Assembly (NCBI RefSeq): GCF_007993755.1
Contig: NZ_CP042467.1
Location: 2,690,001-2,754,000 of the forward strand
Direction: 5' to 3'
Origin: Microvenator marinus
Lineage (GTDB): Bacteria; Myxococcota_A; Bradymonadia; Bradymonadales; Bradymonadaceae
Length of the DNA: 64,000 nt
The notes under the pieces were generated by a model, which saw only the letters and a program-made list of their open reading frames with translations, was not told the origin of the DNA and did no database searches. A program made the translations under genes and the position numbers. Below, in pieces: positions 8,858 through 17,947 of the stretch. Every line of letters starts with the position of its first letter. Within the stretch, counting starts at the first letter, position 1.

Positions 8858-11800
8858 CTAACCTGCTTTGGGGAGTCGGTCGAATCGGCGACGCCCTACT
8901 TCGGGCGGGACCATGGCGCCGAGCCCCCAACCGTTGGTGAGAGGGTCCACGGGCTGTGCCATGGCGTCCTTGACGAGGTTGAGTCGGCGCGCGATCGGAA
9001 TGAACATAGTGTAGTCGCCTACCTGAGCTGCAGAGACGTGGGCGTATCTCAGGAAGCTAAGCGCGTTTGCGTATTCGCCGCGCGCAGCGGCCACGTCGGC
9101 GCGGAAGAGGTACGTCAGAGAGGCCACGCGCGGCGAGTCTTCCTCTTTCTGAAGAAGGCCCGAGAAGGTCTCCCCGCTTGGTGGGAAGCCGTAGAGCAGA
9201 AGCTGGATGTAGATGACGTGCGACTTCACCTGCAGTTGTCCTTCGGTGTACCCGAGCTCCTCACAACGTGAGAGCGCCTTTCCAAGCGCCTTAAACACCT
9301 GTGGTTCTTCGCCTTCTTCGAGGTGGAGGTAGGCCAAACGGACCATAGCCGCGACCCAGATTCGCCTCAGACCAATCGCCTCGGCGAGCTCGAGTGTCCC
9401 GTTGTAGCTCACGCGCGCATCGGCCAGATTTCCTGCGGCAAATCGCGCGTCACCAAGGTGCAAAAGGACTTCCGTGATGCGTTGACGGTCCTGGTTTGCT
9501 CGCACCCTAGATAACACTTGTTCCAGGTGCTCGGTGGCTTCGGCCACATGGCCCTGAGCGGCATAGGCCCAGGCCAAGCCAAGGTTTGCGTCATGAAGAG
9601 AGTTATGATGGTGCGATGCAGCAAGACCGATCGCGCGCCTGAAATGGTCTTGAGCGTCGGCATAGGAAGCGTCGGCGAACTCGGCCTGACCGAGCTCGAT
9701 GAGGCATTCTACGGTGTCAGAATCGCGAGCGCGGCTCTCGAAAATACTTAGTGCGTGCTTCAGGTGTTCTCTGGCCTCGGAGAATCGACCGCGCCTTGTG
9801 AGCACACCGCCGAGTTGGCGGTTTACGCGGGCCAAAAGCAGCGGCTCTTGGAGCCTTTGCGCCATCTCGAGCGCCTGCCGAGAGAGGTCTTCGGCGAGTC
9901 CGGTTCGTCCCTGGAGCAAGGCAACGCGACCCATTTCGTTTGTGATCGCCACAAAGGGTCGATTGGAGCCCATGACGCGGTAGGCGTCGCGCGCCTTGTC
10001 GAAGAATTTAAGGGCGTTGGTGTATCGTTCTTGGTACACGGCGAGGTCGCCCAAAAGCTTGTTGGCCTTGCCCTCGGTCTCGCGGTCGTCGAGGCGCAGG
10101 GTCCGCATGGCTTTGTTCAGCGCATCTTCAGCGGCACCGTGTTCACGAAGTGCCCCGTGGACCTCACCCAATCGGAGCCAAATCTGGGCTTCTTCAAGAC
10201 CCCAGCCCGAAGGTGGCGGTGCGTCAGACTCGACGATTTTCTGGACCGAAAGATAGAACTCGCGGGCGCTGTCGAGGTCCAAACGCTGGAAAGCCATCTC
10301 GCCCTGATCCATCAGGATATTGAGGGCCTGCGCCGACTTGCCACCACGCCGATAATGCGACGCGATGAGTTTGACCTGCGTCAAGGACGGCTGGTTGTAG
10401 AATTGCTGCATGAGCTCGGCGAGCTTGAGATGCGCAGCCTTTACCCCTTCGATAGCCTCAAAACCCTGTCTTAGAGTCTCGGCAAAACCCGGCTTGGAAA
10501 AACGTATGACTTCGTCATGAACGTGCAGGATTCCGAACTTTTCGGCCTGATGAATGACCATATCTGCCACTCGAATCAGGTCCGTGGAGAGGATGCGGGC
10601 GTAGACGAGTTTCCATAGGTCTAGCGGGACTTCGTCACCGAGCTGCGCGAGATATCCCAAAATGGTGTCGAATGCACTCGAGGAGTCCTGCGGGGTCTCG
10701 TCGAGCTCAATCCGCTGCGTCAGGGGCTCATCATCAGCCTCTGAGTCACTCAGGCCGGCGCCTACGTACGAACCGTCACGCTGAACAAACTCGGGAATGG
10801 CCTGCATCCGTTGAGTGGCGAGCACCTCCTCGTCCTCGTCTTCGGTGACGAGATGCATCTGACGCGCAAAGGGGCGACCAGCCTGGAGCAGGGACTCCGT
10901 GTAACGGGCCAATCCCGTGCGCTGTCCGAGTTCATCGGGGTCGACCGTGACCACGAGCATCACAGGTTTCGGGTCCGCCTGAAGGTCCCGGAAAAATCGG
11001 TCGAGAAACGCCAGAGTCAGCGTATCAAGACGCTCCAGGTTCTCAAGGCCCCAAACGAGCGTTCGACGTTTGGCGAGCGCTCTAAAGGGCCCGGATATGC
11101 GGGCGAGCAGGCTGTCGCGCATGGAGCTGAGCGCCTGAAGTGGCCGCGAATCACGCTGAATTTGGTCCGCAGAAAACGCGAGTTCTTGATCCTCACCGTA
11201 GAGCTCCATCAGGAGGCGTTTAACCTCAACGATTCCCGAGCCCTGAAGCGCTTTGCCGGTGAGTACAGAAAGCTCGGTTTCGAGACTCGTTTCGCTGGCC
11301 TCGGCGCTCGGTCCGCGATGCAAAACAAGGGTATTATCAGCGCCGCGAGAGCGCCTGAGGAACGCACGCAGTAGGTTGGAGCGACCTGAACCCGGCACAC
11401 CACGAATCACCACGAGACGGGGCTGATTGGTGGATTGGCACTCTTTGAACGTGGCCTCGAGAGTGTCGAGCTCCCAGCGGTAAAGTTCCTCGACTTCCTT
11501 GTCGTCCAAGAGGTCTGCGGGATCCACTGCGACTGCCTGCAGGGCCTGTGTTCTTGGGCGTGACGGCTTCTCCATCGGGTCCGCGTACGCGTCGAACTCG
11601 GGGGCCATCAAGTTGTCGAGCAGCACCGACGCCGAAGGAATCCGGTAGTTCGGGTCTTTTTGAGTGCATTGGGTGATGAGCTCGGAAAACGGCGAGCCAC
11701 TCCAGGGGTCCGGAAGCGCGAGCGGCGGATCGTTGATCTGGCGCAACATCACGTCCATGGCGTTGGTGCAACGCTCGTAGGCAGCATGTCCGGTGATCAT

Positions 11801-12466
11801 CTCAAACGCGATATGACCGAGCGCGTAGACATCTACGGCAGGGGTAATCTCCTCGGCCATCGCCTGCTCGGGCGCCATGTAGAGCGGTGTTCCGAAGACG
11901 GTCCCCTCCTGCGTGAGAGGGCGCATGGTGTTTGGGCCGGCATCACCAATATTCGTAATGGCCTTTGAAACGCCGAAGTCCAGAACCTTGACGTACTCTT
12001 GCTCTTCACGCTGGGTGAGAAAGATGTTCTCGGGTTTTAGGTCGCGGTGCACAAGGCCAAGGCGATGCGCCTCCGCAAGTGAGCGACACGATTGCACCAA
12101 AATCTTCCAAACGCGCTTGAGATCCATGGGCTCGTGTCGCTGAACCACGACGGAGAGGTCGTTGCCGACCAGATACTCCATGGCGATATAACAGAGACCG
12201 GTATCGGTGTGGCCATAGTCATAGAGCGTGATGGTATTGGCGTGCGAGAGGTAGCTTGCGAAGTAGGCTTCGCGCCGAAATCGCTCCACGATCTTCGCGT
12301 CGTGAGACGCGGTAGGCTTGAGCACCTTGAGCGCCACAAACCGGTTCATATCCTCCTGGTGCGCGCGATAGACCACCGAGAAGCCACCCGAACCGATGAT
12401 CTCAACGATACGGAAACGTCCCGCAACAACATCACCGGGCTTCAAATTCGGGAGGTTAGGAGCCAT
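8858..12466 (-). CDS. Ser/Thr kinase fused to ATPase-like domain and TPR-type repeats
   Basis: A 1202-aa cytoplasmic multidomain protein. The kinase domain (about 10-285) has IGSGGFSVVYRA, K47, VHRDLKPEN (139-147), DFGVSK (163-168) and GTPLYMAPEQ. An AAA/STAND-like segment starts with GVPGSGRS (356-363), a Walker A variant with Arg where Lys is usual. The C-terminal half (about 690-1170) is a run of helical TPR-like repeats (AEDALNKAMRTL, ALKFFDKARDAY, AREHLKHALSIF). The ATG at 12466 is chosen because the domain begins soon after it. The architecture resembles myxobacterial kinase-AAA-TPR regulators that integrate protein partners; the targets are unknown. Confidence 0.88.
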   Translation of the reverse strand: MAPNLPNLKPGDVVAGRFRIVEIIGSGGFSVVYRAHQEDMNRFVALKVLKPTASHDAKIVERFRREAYFASYLSHANTITLYDYGHTDTGLCYIAMEYLVGNDLSVVVQRHEPMDLKRVWKILVQSCRSLAEAHRLGLVHRDLKPENIFLTQREEQEYVKVLDFGVSKAITNIGDAGPNTMRPLTQEGTVFGTPLYMAPEQAMAEEITPAVDVYALGHIAFEMITGHAAYERCTNAMDVMLRQINDPPLALPDPWSGSPFSELITQCTQKDPNYRIPSASVLLDNLMAPEFDAYADPMEKPSRPRTQALQAVAVDPADLLDDKEVEELYRWELDTLEATFKECQSTNQPRLVVIRGVPGSGRSNLLRAFLRRSRGADNTLVLHRGPSAEASETSLETELSVLTGKALQGSGIVEVKRLLMELYGEDQELAFSADQIQRDSRPLQALSSMRDSLLARISGPFRALAKRRTLVWGLENLERLDTLTLAFLDRFFRDLQADPKPVMLVVTVDPDELGQRTGLARYTESLLQAGRPFARQMHLVTEDEDEEVLATQRMQAIPEFVQRDGSYVGAGLSDSEADDEPLTQRIELDETPQDSSSAFDTILGYLAQLGDEVPLDLWKLVYARILSTDLIRVADMVIHQAEKFGILHVHDEVIRFSKPGFAETLRQGFEAIEGVKAAHLKLAELMQQFYNQPSLTQVKLIASHYRRGGKSAQALNILMDQGEMAFQRLDLDSAREFYLSVQKIVESDAPPPSGWGLEEAQIWLRLGEVHGALREHGAAEDALNKAMRTLRLDDRETEGKANKLLGDLAVYQERYTNALKFFDKARDAYRVMGSNRPFVAITNEMGRVALLQGRTGLAEDLSRQALEMAQRLQEPLLLARVNRQLGGVLTRRGRFSEAREHLKHALSIFESRARDSDTVECLIELGQAEFADASYADAQDHFRRAIGLAASHHHNSLHDANLGLAWAYAAQGHVAEATEHLEQVLSRVRANQDRQRITEVLLHLGDARFAAGNLADARVSYNGTLELAEAIGLRRIWVAAMVRLAYLHLEEGEEPQVFKALGKALSRCEELGYTEGQLQVKSHVIYIQLLLYGFPPSGETFSGLLQKEEDSPRVASLTYLFRADVAAARGEYANALSFLRYAHVSAAQVGDYTMFIPIARRLNLVKDAMAQPVDPLTNGWGLGAMVPPEVGRRRFDRLPKAG

Positions 12467-12550
12467 AGAGGATTGCGCCGACCAAGTAAGGAATTGACTG
12501 TCCGACGTTATATGGCTTTCAGGTCGGGATCGCAAGCACGGACCGGCCCC

Positions 12551-13744
12551 TTAGGGAAGAATCCGAACCTCAACGTCGATGGCATCGCTCCAGCTCGAAT
12601 AGTCTGGGAGGTAGATCACACGGGCGATCACTTTGTAGGGGGCATTCTCAGGCAGCTCGAAGATGAACTCGTGATCTTCGAAGCGCCTCGGCTCCAGACG
12701 AGTGTCGCTCGTGATTGCAGCTAAGTTGTTGGGATCGATCGTAGGTTTGCCTTGAGCATCTAAACCGAGACGGCCAAAAAACACGCCTTCACGCAGCTCG
12801 GACGTCTGCAAAAACTCCGGGAGCGCCGGGCCGTGAAAGGCCTTGAGCTTGGTGCCGGTCTCGAGGTTTTGCGCCTCCACCACCACGACGTAGGCGGACT
12901 TGAACCATCCACCCGGCACGCGATGTGCCGCTTCGAGGTTTTGAATTTTTGTTTGTACGTAGAGCGAGGAATCCCATTTAAAAGTCTCTACCCAGAACCC
13001 GATATTGGCCTGACGAGCTTTGAGATCCACCACAAACTCGGGCGCGCCGTGAGCCGCGTGACAATCCGTACATCCCTTTTCCAGAATATGGCGGACCTCC
13101 GGATCTGCAAACGGCCCTTGTCCGAGGCGCTCAGGGTGTCTCCAAAACTCAAGCGCCTGCATTTCAGCGGTATCGCTAAGAATGGGAAGCCCCGTGTGGT
13201 GTTCTTGGTTCCAAAGTGGCCAGAGTCCTGTGTGATCTGCTGGCAAATCAAGGGTTTGGAAGTGGCACTCCTGGCAAGACTCCTCGGAGGTTTGAAAGCG
13301 CGTCTCGTGGCGGGCCAGCTGGGCGTCCAGAGTGTCTAGGACTTCGGAAACATCCGCCAACTCCCATCGCCTGAGAAGACGGGAGACCTCATGATTTCGG
13401 GCTTCGAACTCGGGCTTTCGGACGAGCGTATCGGAGTGGTACGCCGTCAAGACCTTCCTAAGTTCGGGAATCTTATCACCGGCGATGGGACCGTTGGCCG
13501 CGAGCCTTCGAATCTGAATTTGAGGTCGAAGGTCTAGGAGTTCTTGGCGGCTCAATTCCAGATTTTGGTCGGTTTGCAAGGCGTTATCGGCGCGCGCGAT
13601 CTGGTCATCAAAAGGTGTGGTCTGAGGCTCTTCGACGCCGAACCAGCCGGAAAACCGATCAATTGCCGACTCGGGAAGAAAGTATGCGACCGCCATCAAG
13701 GCGAAAGCTATGAACCACCACTTCTTCTTCACACTCGTACTCAT
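12551..13744 (-). CDS. Membrane-anchored diheme c-type cytochrome
   Basis: A 397-aa exported protein with an N-terminal basic-hydrophobic segment (VKKKWWFIAFALMAVAYF) acting as an uncleaved anchor or signal. Two covalent heme motifs are visible: CQECH (about 157-161) and CTDCH (about 225-229), plus scattered His residues (NQEHHTG) that could be distal ligands. A helical spacer precedes the hemes and a beta-rich C-terminal domain follows. The start at 13744 avoids an upstream extension without a secretion signal. Resembles cytochrome c554/NapC-like electron carriers only in general layout; the partner enzyme is unknown. It lies 84 bp before the kinase gene. Confidence 0.8.
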   Translation of the reverse strand: MSTSVKKKWWFIAFALMAVAYFLPESAIDRFSGWFGVEEPQTTPFDDQIARADNALQTDQNLELSRQELLDLRPQIQIRRLAANGPIAGDKIPELRKVLTAYHSDTLVRKPEFEARNHEVSRLLRRWELADVSEVLDTLDAQLARHETRFQTSEESCQECHFQTLDLPADHTGLWPLWNQEHHTGLPILSDTAEMQALEFWRHPERLGQGPFADPEVRHILEKGCTDCHAAHGAPEFVVDLKARQANIGFWVETFKWDSSLYVQTKIQNLEAAHRVPGGWFKSAYVVVVEAQNLETGTKLKAFHGPALPEFLQTSELREGVFFGRLGLDAQGKPTIDPNNLAAITSDTRLEPRRFEDHEFIFELPENAPYKVIARVIYLPDYSSWSDAIDVEVRILP

Positions 13745-13821
13745 TGTCGACGAGGGCTCCGCCCTCGTCAGATGCGCCGACAGACATAGCACCAACCGTC
13801 CAACGCGCACAGAGCCCGCGT

Positions 13822-15678
13822 TTACAAGACGATCTGAATACCACGGACAACGATGCTGGCCGCGGCGGGTCCAAAGTCTTCAACGGAGAATAGAAGTGTC
13901 TCGATATCGCATGAAACCTCGGTGACCCAGATTTCAACGTCGGCCAGTGGTAGGCCAAATTCATCGAGCAAGGTGGCGGATTCTTGAACGCCCGCTGGCA
14001 GCGCCGAGGACTCGATCGTGTTGCCCCAGACCACGGCTCCGTTCTCGATAGCGCCCGTTCGCCAGCTACGAGGCTCAGCAAAGGTAGTCTGAGATTGAAC
14101 ACCCAAGACGTACTTCAGGCGCTCGAAGATCGCGTCGTAGGTGTAGTCCGAAACCCATGACGGATCGCAATAGCCCATGAAGTCTGGAGCTTGTGGGTCA
14201 ATGAGCGCGTTGTTGACCACGTCGTAGCCCCACGTGCCAATTCGGCCGCCGGCGTGCGGAAAGTCCGGGTCGGTTCCGGCAGCGCCACCACACGGTGCGT
14301 GCGGACGCCCAAGCGCATGGCCAATCTCGTGAACGAAGATGTCCTCTCCGGTGCCATCAAAGGCAATACCGATCCCAGCGCGGCTACTCACGCTGTTTGC
14401 CGGGGCGAGCGGCGCGACCCCACCTACGCAACCGCCACCGCAGAATTGTGAACGGCTAGCTGAGGGTTGAATCACGCAATAATAGTAGACGTCAGGGGCT
14501 GGATTATCCTGCTGGCGAACGCCGAGGCAGAGATTCAACATGGAGCTAAAGCCACTTCCGTTAGGGGCAAGGCCCTGGTTGGTCGCGACCGGGTCGCGCA
14601 CCGTCACCTCGAGCTGACTGACCGGATAGTTGACGAACATCTGCTGGCGCCAGCGCTCCAGGGCAGCTTGGTCAAGGTTCGGTGTGCGGCCGCTGCCATC
14701 AGCGTCGTACTGAATCGGTACGAGCACCACGCGCATAGGATTGATGGCCTCCGAGCCGAGCTCTACGGTCCCAAGTGCCGGAAATCTGGGTTGAGCCATC
14801 TCAGCTGGAGGGGCTGAACACGGATCGACCTCAAGAAGTTCTACGGAATACTCAACGTCGGCCGGCAATTCTCCCTCGTCGAACTGGAAGTTGACCGTGG
14901 ATCCGAAGTTGGTCTCGGTGGAGTTTGCCTGCGGCGTAAACGTTTGCTCTAGGACCTGGTCGCCCAAGGTGAGCCGGACGTTGAGAGGGCGTGCTTGCCA
15001 GTCGGGCTGCGGCTCAACAAAAACACGCAGCACACCTGGTCGCCCCGCAACCACCGGCGCGTTGCGCTGGGCAAGGGGTTCGCCATCAGCCGCGAGCCCA
15101 ACCTTGACGCCTTGATACATGGCGAGGCTCTTGATGCTGATGCCTCCAGCGAGGCGGTCGGTGGTGGTTGGGGTGAGTGCCGTGTCGTAGGCACAGGAGA
15201 GTGCCGAAAACTCGATTTGGTGGTCAAAACCAGCGAGCGTTCCACTCCAGGTGCCGTTTCCGGCGTTGAACGTGACGTCAAGTGTGGTGGTTTCACATAT
15301 GCCGTCCACACAATAGTCGACGAGTTGTTGTGCGCCAAGCTCCTCGGTTCTAAAGACGACCGCCCTCTCCAATCCATCGGGGGCATCAATCCGTTGTGCG
15401 TCGTCGGTGCAAGTCGACTCGAGGTCTGAAAGCACCAGATACCCAACCCGTTCGCCGTCAACACAACGTTCACCCCATGTCGCGTGTGTGAGAATTTCTG
15501 GGACGTTTTGAACGGGTGAGGTGGGGCTTGAAGGTCCCGGCTGTGGCTCCAACTCCACATTGGGGTACCCCGTGAACGGGGCGTCGGCCTCGCCGGAGCC
15601 TGCGTGCCGAACGCTGAGCATCCCTAGGTCACATGCCGGAAGAATAAGAGTGGCAAGGATAAGAGAGGTGAGCTTCAT
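13822..15678 (-). CDS. Metzincin-like zinc metallopeptidase lipoprotein
   Basis: A 618-aa lipoprotein with signal peptide and lipobox LPAC (Cys16). Residues H450-E-I-G-H454-A-L-G-R-P-H460 form the extended zinc-binding signature HExxHxxGxxH of metzincins. The preceding part (about 150-330) is beta-rich and may be an adhesion or substrate-binding module. Many Cys pairs suggest disulfides in the periplasm or on the cell surface. It lies upstream of the cytochrome gene by about 80 bp. The metallopeptidase call is solid from the motif; the substrate is unknown. Confidence 0.85.
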   Translation of the reverse strand: MKLTSLILATLILPACDLGMLSVRHAGSGEADAPFTGYPNVELEPQPGPSSPTSPVQNVPEILTHATWGERCVDGERVGYLVLSDLESTCTDDAQRIDAPDGLERAVVFRTEELGAQQLVDYCVDGICETTTLDVTFNAGNGTWSGTLAGFDHQIEFSALSCAYDTALTPTTTDRLAGGISIKSLAMYQGVKVGLAADGEPLAQRNAPVVAGRPGVLRVFVEPQPDWQARPLNVRLTLGDQVLEQTFTPQANSTETNFGSTVNFQFDEGELPADVEYSVELLEVDPCSAPPAEMAQPRFPALGTVELGSEAINPMRVVLVPIQYDADGSGRTPNLDQAALERWRQQMFVNYPVSQLEVTVRDPVATNQGLAPNGSGFSSMLNLCLGVRQQDNPAPDVYYYCVIQPSASRSQFCGGGCVGGVAPLAPANSVSSRAGIGIAFDGTGEDIFVHEIGHALGRPHAPCGGAAGTDPDFPHAGGRIGTWGYDVVNNALIDPQAPDFMGYCDPSWVSDYTYDAIFERLKYVLGVQSQTTFAEPRSWRTGAIENGAVVWGNTIESSALPAGVQESATLLDEFGLPLADVEIWVTEVSCDIETLLFSVEDFGPAAASIVVRGIQIVL

Positions 15679-15679
15679 G

Positions 15680-15705
15680 ACATGACTCCAAACGGGACGT
15701 CATGT
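15680..15705 (-). promoter_or_regulatory. Possible leader hairpin at the metallopeptidase start
   Basis: In the minus-strand transcript ACATGAC and GTCATGT (15699-15705 and 15680-15686) pair as a 7-bp stem whose 12-base loop holds most of the TTTGGAG ribosome-binding site, ending one base before the ATG at 15678. Such a fold could modulate initiation. This is inference from sequence alone. Confidence 0.3.
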
Positions 15706-15820
15706 TGAAAACGCAACTTATGTGCCACATTATCCTACATACCCCTACTCACGCGGATAAGTGACCAGAAATCGGCTTAAGGTCTTGCGACGCGATGCGA
15801 TGTGAAATAGGAGTTCAGCG

Positions 15821-16567
15821 TTGAATACTTGGAGCACTAGAATGGCTGAAGAAACCTATCGCGGCGTCATGGACGCATCTTATAATGAGGGGCGACTCTC
15901 AAAACCTCATTTGAATTTTCGCTACAAAGTGCGCGGACAAGTCGCCGTGGACGGATTCAGGCGATTCCACCCCAATGCCAAGGAGCCGAAAGTATTGGAG
16001 ATGGGGGCAGCTGACGGCCTTACCCTTCTGCATATTCGAGAGTTGTTGGGGTCCGGTGAGTTTTTGGGAGTCGAATACGCCCAAGAACTTCTCGACACCG
16101 CGCCATCTCTTCCGAGCGACACTCGCCTGATTCGGGGCGATGTCACGGCACTGCCTGACGAAGTACCTGCTGATTATTGGGACTTGGTAAGCTGCCTTGC
16201 GGTCTTGGAGCACCTGGACAACCCGCAAAAGGCTGTGGACGAGGCCTATCGAATTTTAAAGCCTGGCGGCGTTTTTGTGGCGACGTGCCCGAACCCGTTT
16301 TGGGACGACCTCGCGGGCAAGTTCGGACTAGTTCAAGACGAATTCCACGCCGTGGAAGTCACAGGAGACGTGCTCATCGACCTCGCGAAGAAGGCCGGCT
16401 TCAAATACGCGACCTTCGAGCCGTTCATGTGGGTTTTCACGGGAGCCCTTCCCTACGCGGGCTTGAGTCTCGACCCGAAACTTTCTTTGGAAATAGATTC
16501 GTACGTTCGAAGACTTAAGAAACTTGATTTCTCTTTTGTGAATCAAGCAGTCGTCGCGGTTAAATGA
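15821..16567 (+). CDS. Class I SAM-dependent methyltransferase
   Basis: A 248-aa (or 241-aa) methyltransferase of the Methyltransf_11/23 type. Motif I is VLEMGAADGLTLLHI (Gly-rich AdoMet loop). An acidic residue follows in LGVEYAQELL, then IRGDVTALPDE and motif post-I/IV SCLAVLEHLDNP, then LKPGGVFVATCPNPFW, the usual strand 5 region. Two starts are possible: TTG at 15821 with AGGAG seven bases upstream, or ATG at 15842 with TTGGAG seven bases upstream. The substrate is unknown. Its stop overlaps the next lipoprotein gene by 4 bp. Confidence 0.85.
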   Translation: MNTWSTRMAEETYRGVMDASYNEGRLSKPHLNFRYKVRGQVAVDGFRRFHPNAKEPKVLEMGAADGLTLLHIRELLGSGEFLGVEYAQELLDTAPSLPSDTRLIRGDVTALPDEVPADYWDLVSCLAVLEHLDNPQKAVDEAYRILKPGGVFVATCPNPFWDDLAGKFGLVQDEFHAVEVTGDVLIDLAKKAGFKYATFEPFMWVFTGALPYAGLSLDPKLSLEIDSYVRRLKKLDFSFVNQAVVAVK

Positions 16568-17055
16568 AGATTATACCTATCAGCATAGCTTTAGCGTTCC
16601 TCCTAGGATGCGAGTCCAAGGAGCCTTCCAAAGCAGTTCAGCGCACGGCGTTTCCGCCAGATGCCGAGGTGAAGGGGGAAGACGTACCTGAGCCTCAGGG
16701 GTCATGGGAATTTAAGATCGAAGGTGGAAAGACTTTGAGCGGGTCTACGGTTCGAGTCCGCCCCTCGGACATCGAAAGCACCATCAACCTGCAGGGCGGC
16801 ACCACCTTGATCTCCATGCGCAAACGCGGCCCGGTCAGCATCGCCTGGTCTGAAAAAGATCGCGCGGTCGTCGAGCTTCAGATGCCCGGCATGCGTTGTT
16901 TCGCGAATTCTGGCGGCGAAGGGCCCAAACCAGAGGGGCATAATTTCTCCGTTCAGTTCAAAGACACAACGTTGAGCGAGGCTGAGTTCGAGGGAGAGAT
17001 GCCGTGCATGAAAGGCCCGGAACGCATCAAGTTTAGCGGGAAATTCAAGCGCTAG
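16564..17055 (+). CDS. Small lipoprotein of unknown function
   Basis: A 163-aa protein with signal peptide and lipobox LLGC (Cys15), followed by a short charged linker. The mature part is predicted beta-rich, with a Cys pair (RCFANSG and MPCMKG) that could form a disulfide. I recognise no family. It is translationally coupled to the methyltransferase through ATGA and precedes a membrane-protein gene by 41 bp. Confidence 0.75.
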   Translation: MKIIPISIALAFLLGCESKEPSKAVQRTAFPPDAEVKGEDVPEPQGSWEFKIEGGKTLSGSTVRVRPSDIESTINLQGGTTLISMRKRGPVSIAWSEKDRAVVELQMPGMRCFANSGGEGPKPEGHNFSVQFKDTTLSEAEFEGEMPCMKGPERIKFSGKFKR

Positions 17056-17096
17056 ACCCAAAATCTTGCCTACATGCAGCGTTGGGGTAGGTTGAT

Positions 17097-17918
17097 GTGG
17101 TGCATCCACTTATTGCCAGAATTCCGCCTGCCCTCCGATGTGCCCTACTCGCCACCCTAGTGGGGAAATTTGTGCTTCTTGCACGTGGGTACAATCTGCC
17201 GGCATGGGATTGGTACGAGATCGGCTGGATTGCGGCCGAGTGGCTGCTGGCGATGGCCGGCACGTGGTCTGTCTATCATGTGATTCGCAAACAGGGGCTT
17301 CCCCAAACGGCGGAGCGCGCAGGCTGGCTCTGGGCCACGTTTCCTTTGGTGGCGCTCATGCCGGCACAGGATCTCTTCTGGGTGGTGCTGCCACTCATGG
17401 GCTTCGCGCTCGCGATGAGCCCCGCGTATCCGCTCGCGGCAATCGCGTGGGCGGGGAGCCTCTGGCATGCGCCGAATACACTGCTCATCGGGGCGATGGT
17501 GATTTGGGGCGCGAGCCAGGTCAAAGACCCGCTTAAGCGAGCCGCGTTGGTGGCCGGCCCGATATTGGCCGCTGCGGGCTTGGTCCTCTACCACGTCTTG
17601 GAAGGTAGCCTTCGTGACTTTCAGGCGTTTCAACCGCGCCAAGACTGGGATGTTCTAGCCTGGCAGGTGCCGGAATGGCTCGGAGTGATTGTCCCGCTCG
17701 CGTTTATTGGCCTCGCCCTGACATATGCTCGGCGACTCCCGACGGCTTGGACGCTAGCAAGCGTGGTCACGCTGGTTCTGGTCGCGGTACAAACAGGACC
17801 GTTCACGGCGGCGCTTGCCCTACCGGTGATTGCGGGCCATTTTGCGCTGAGTACCGAAAACCCTCAGGCCGAGCGGACCGTTATCGGGCTTCAGATCGCG
17901 AGTTTGGCACTTCTCTAG
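17097..17918 (+). CDS. Polytopic membrane protein, unknown function
   Basis: A 273-aa protein with about eight hydrophobic helices. It starts at GTG 17097 (MVHPLIARIPPALRCALLAT...). The layout, with a conserved-looking W/D-rich first periplasmic loop (LPAWDWYEIGWIAAEW) and loops rich in Pro and Trp, recalls GT-C type integral membrane glycosyltransferases such as the PIG-V group. It is shorter than those and ends abruptly in a hydrophobic stretch, so a truncated member is possible. Not assignable with confidence. Confidence 0.6.
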   Translation: MVHPLIARIPPALRCALLATLVGKFVLLARGYNLPAWDWYEIGWIAAEWLLAMAGTWSVYHVIRKQGLPQTAERAGWLWATFPLVALMPAQDLFWVVLPLMGFALAMSPAYPLAAIAWAGSLWHAPNTLLIGAMVIWGASQVKDPLKRAALVAGPILAAAGLVLYHVLEGSLRDFQAFQPRQDWDVLAWQVPEWLGVIVPLAFIGLALTYARRLPTAWTLASVVTLVLVAVQTGPFTAALALPVIAGHFALSTENPQAERTVIGLQIASLALL

Positions 17919-17947
17919 GTCAGACTTGCGAACTCTAATGAATTAAG

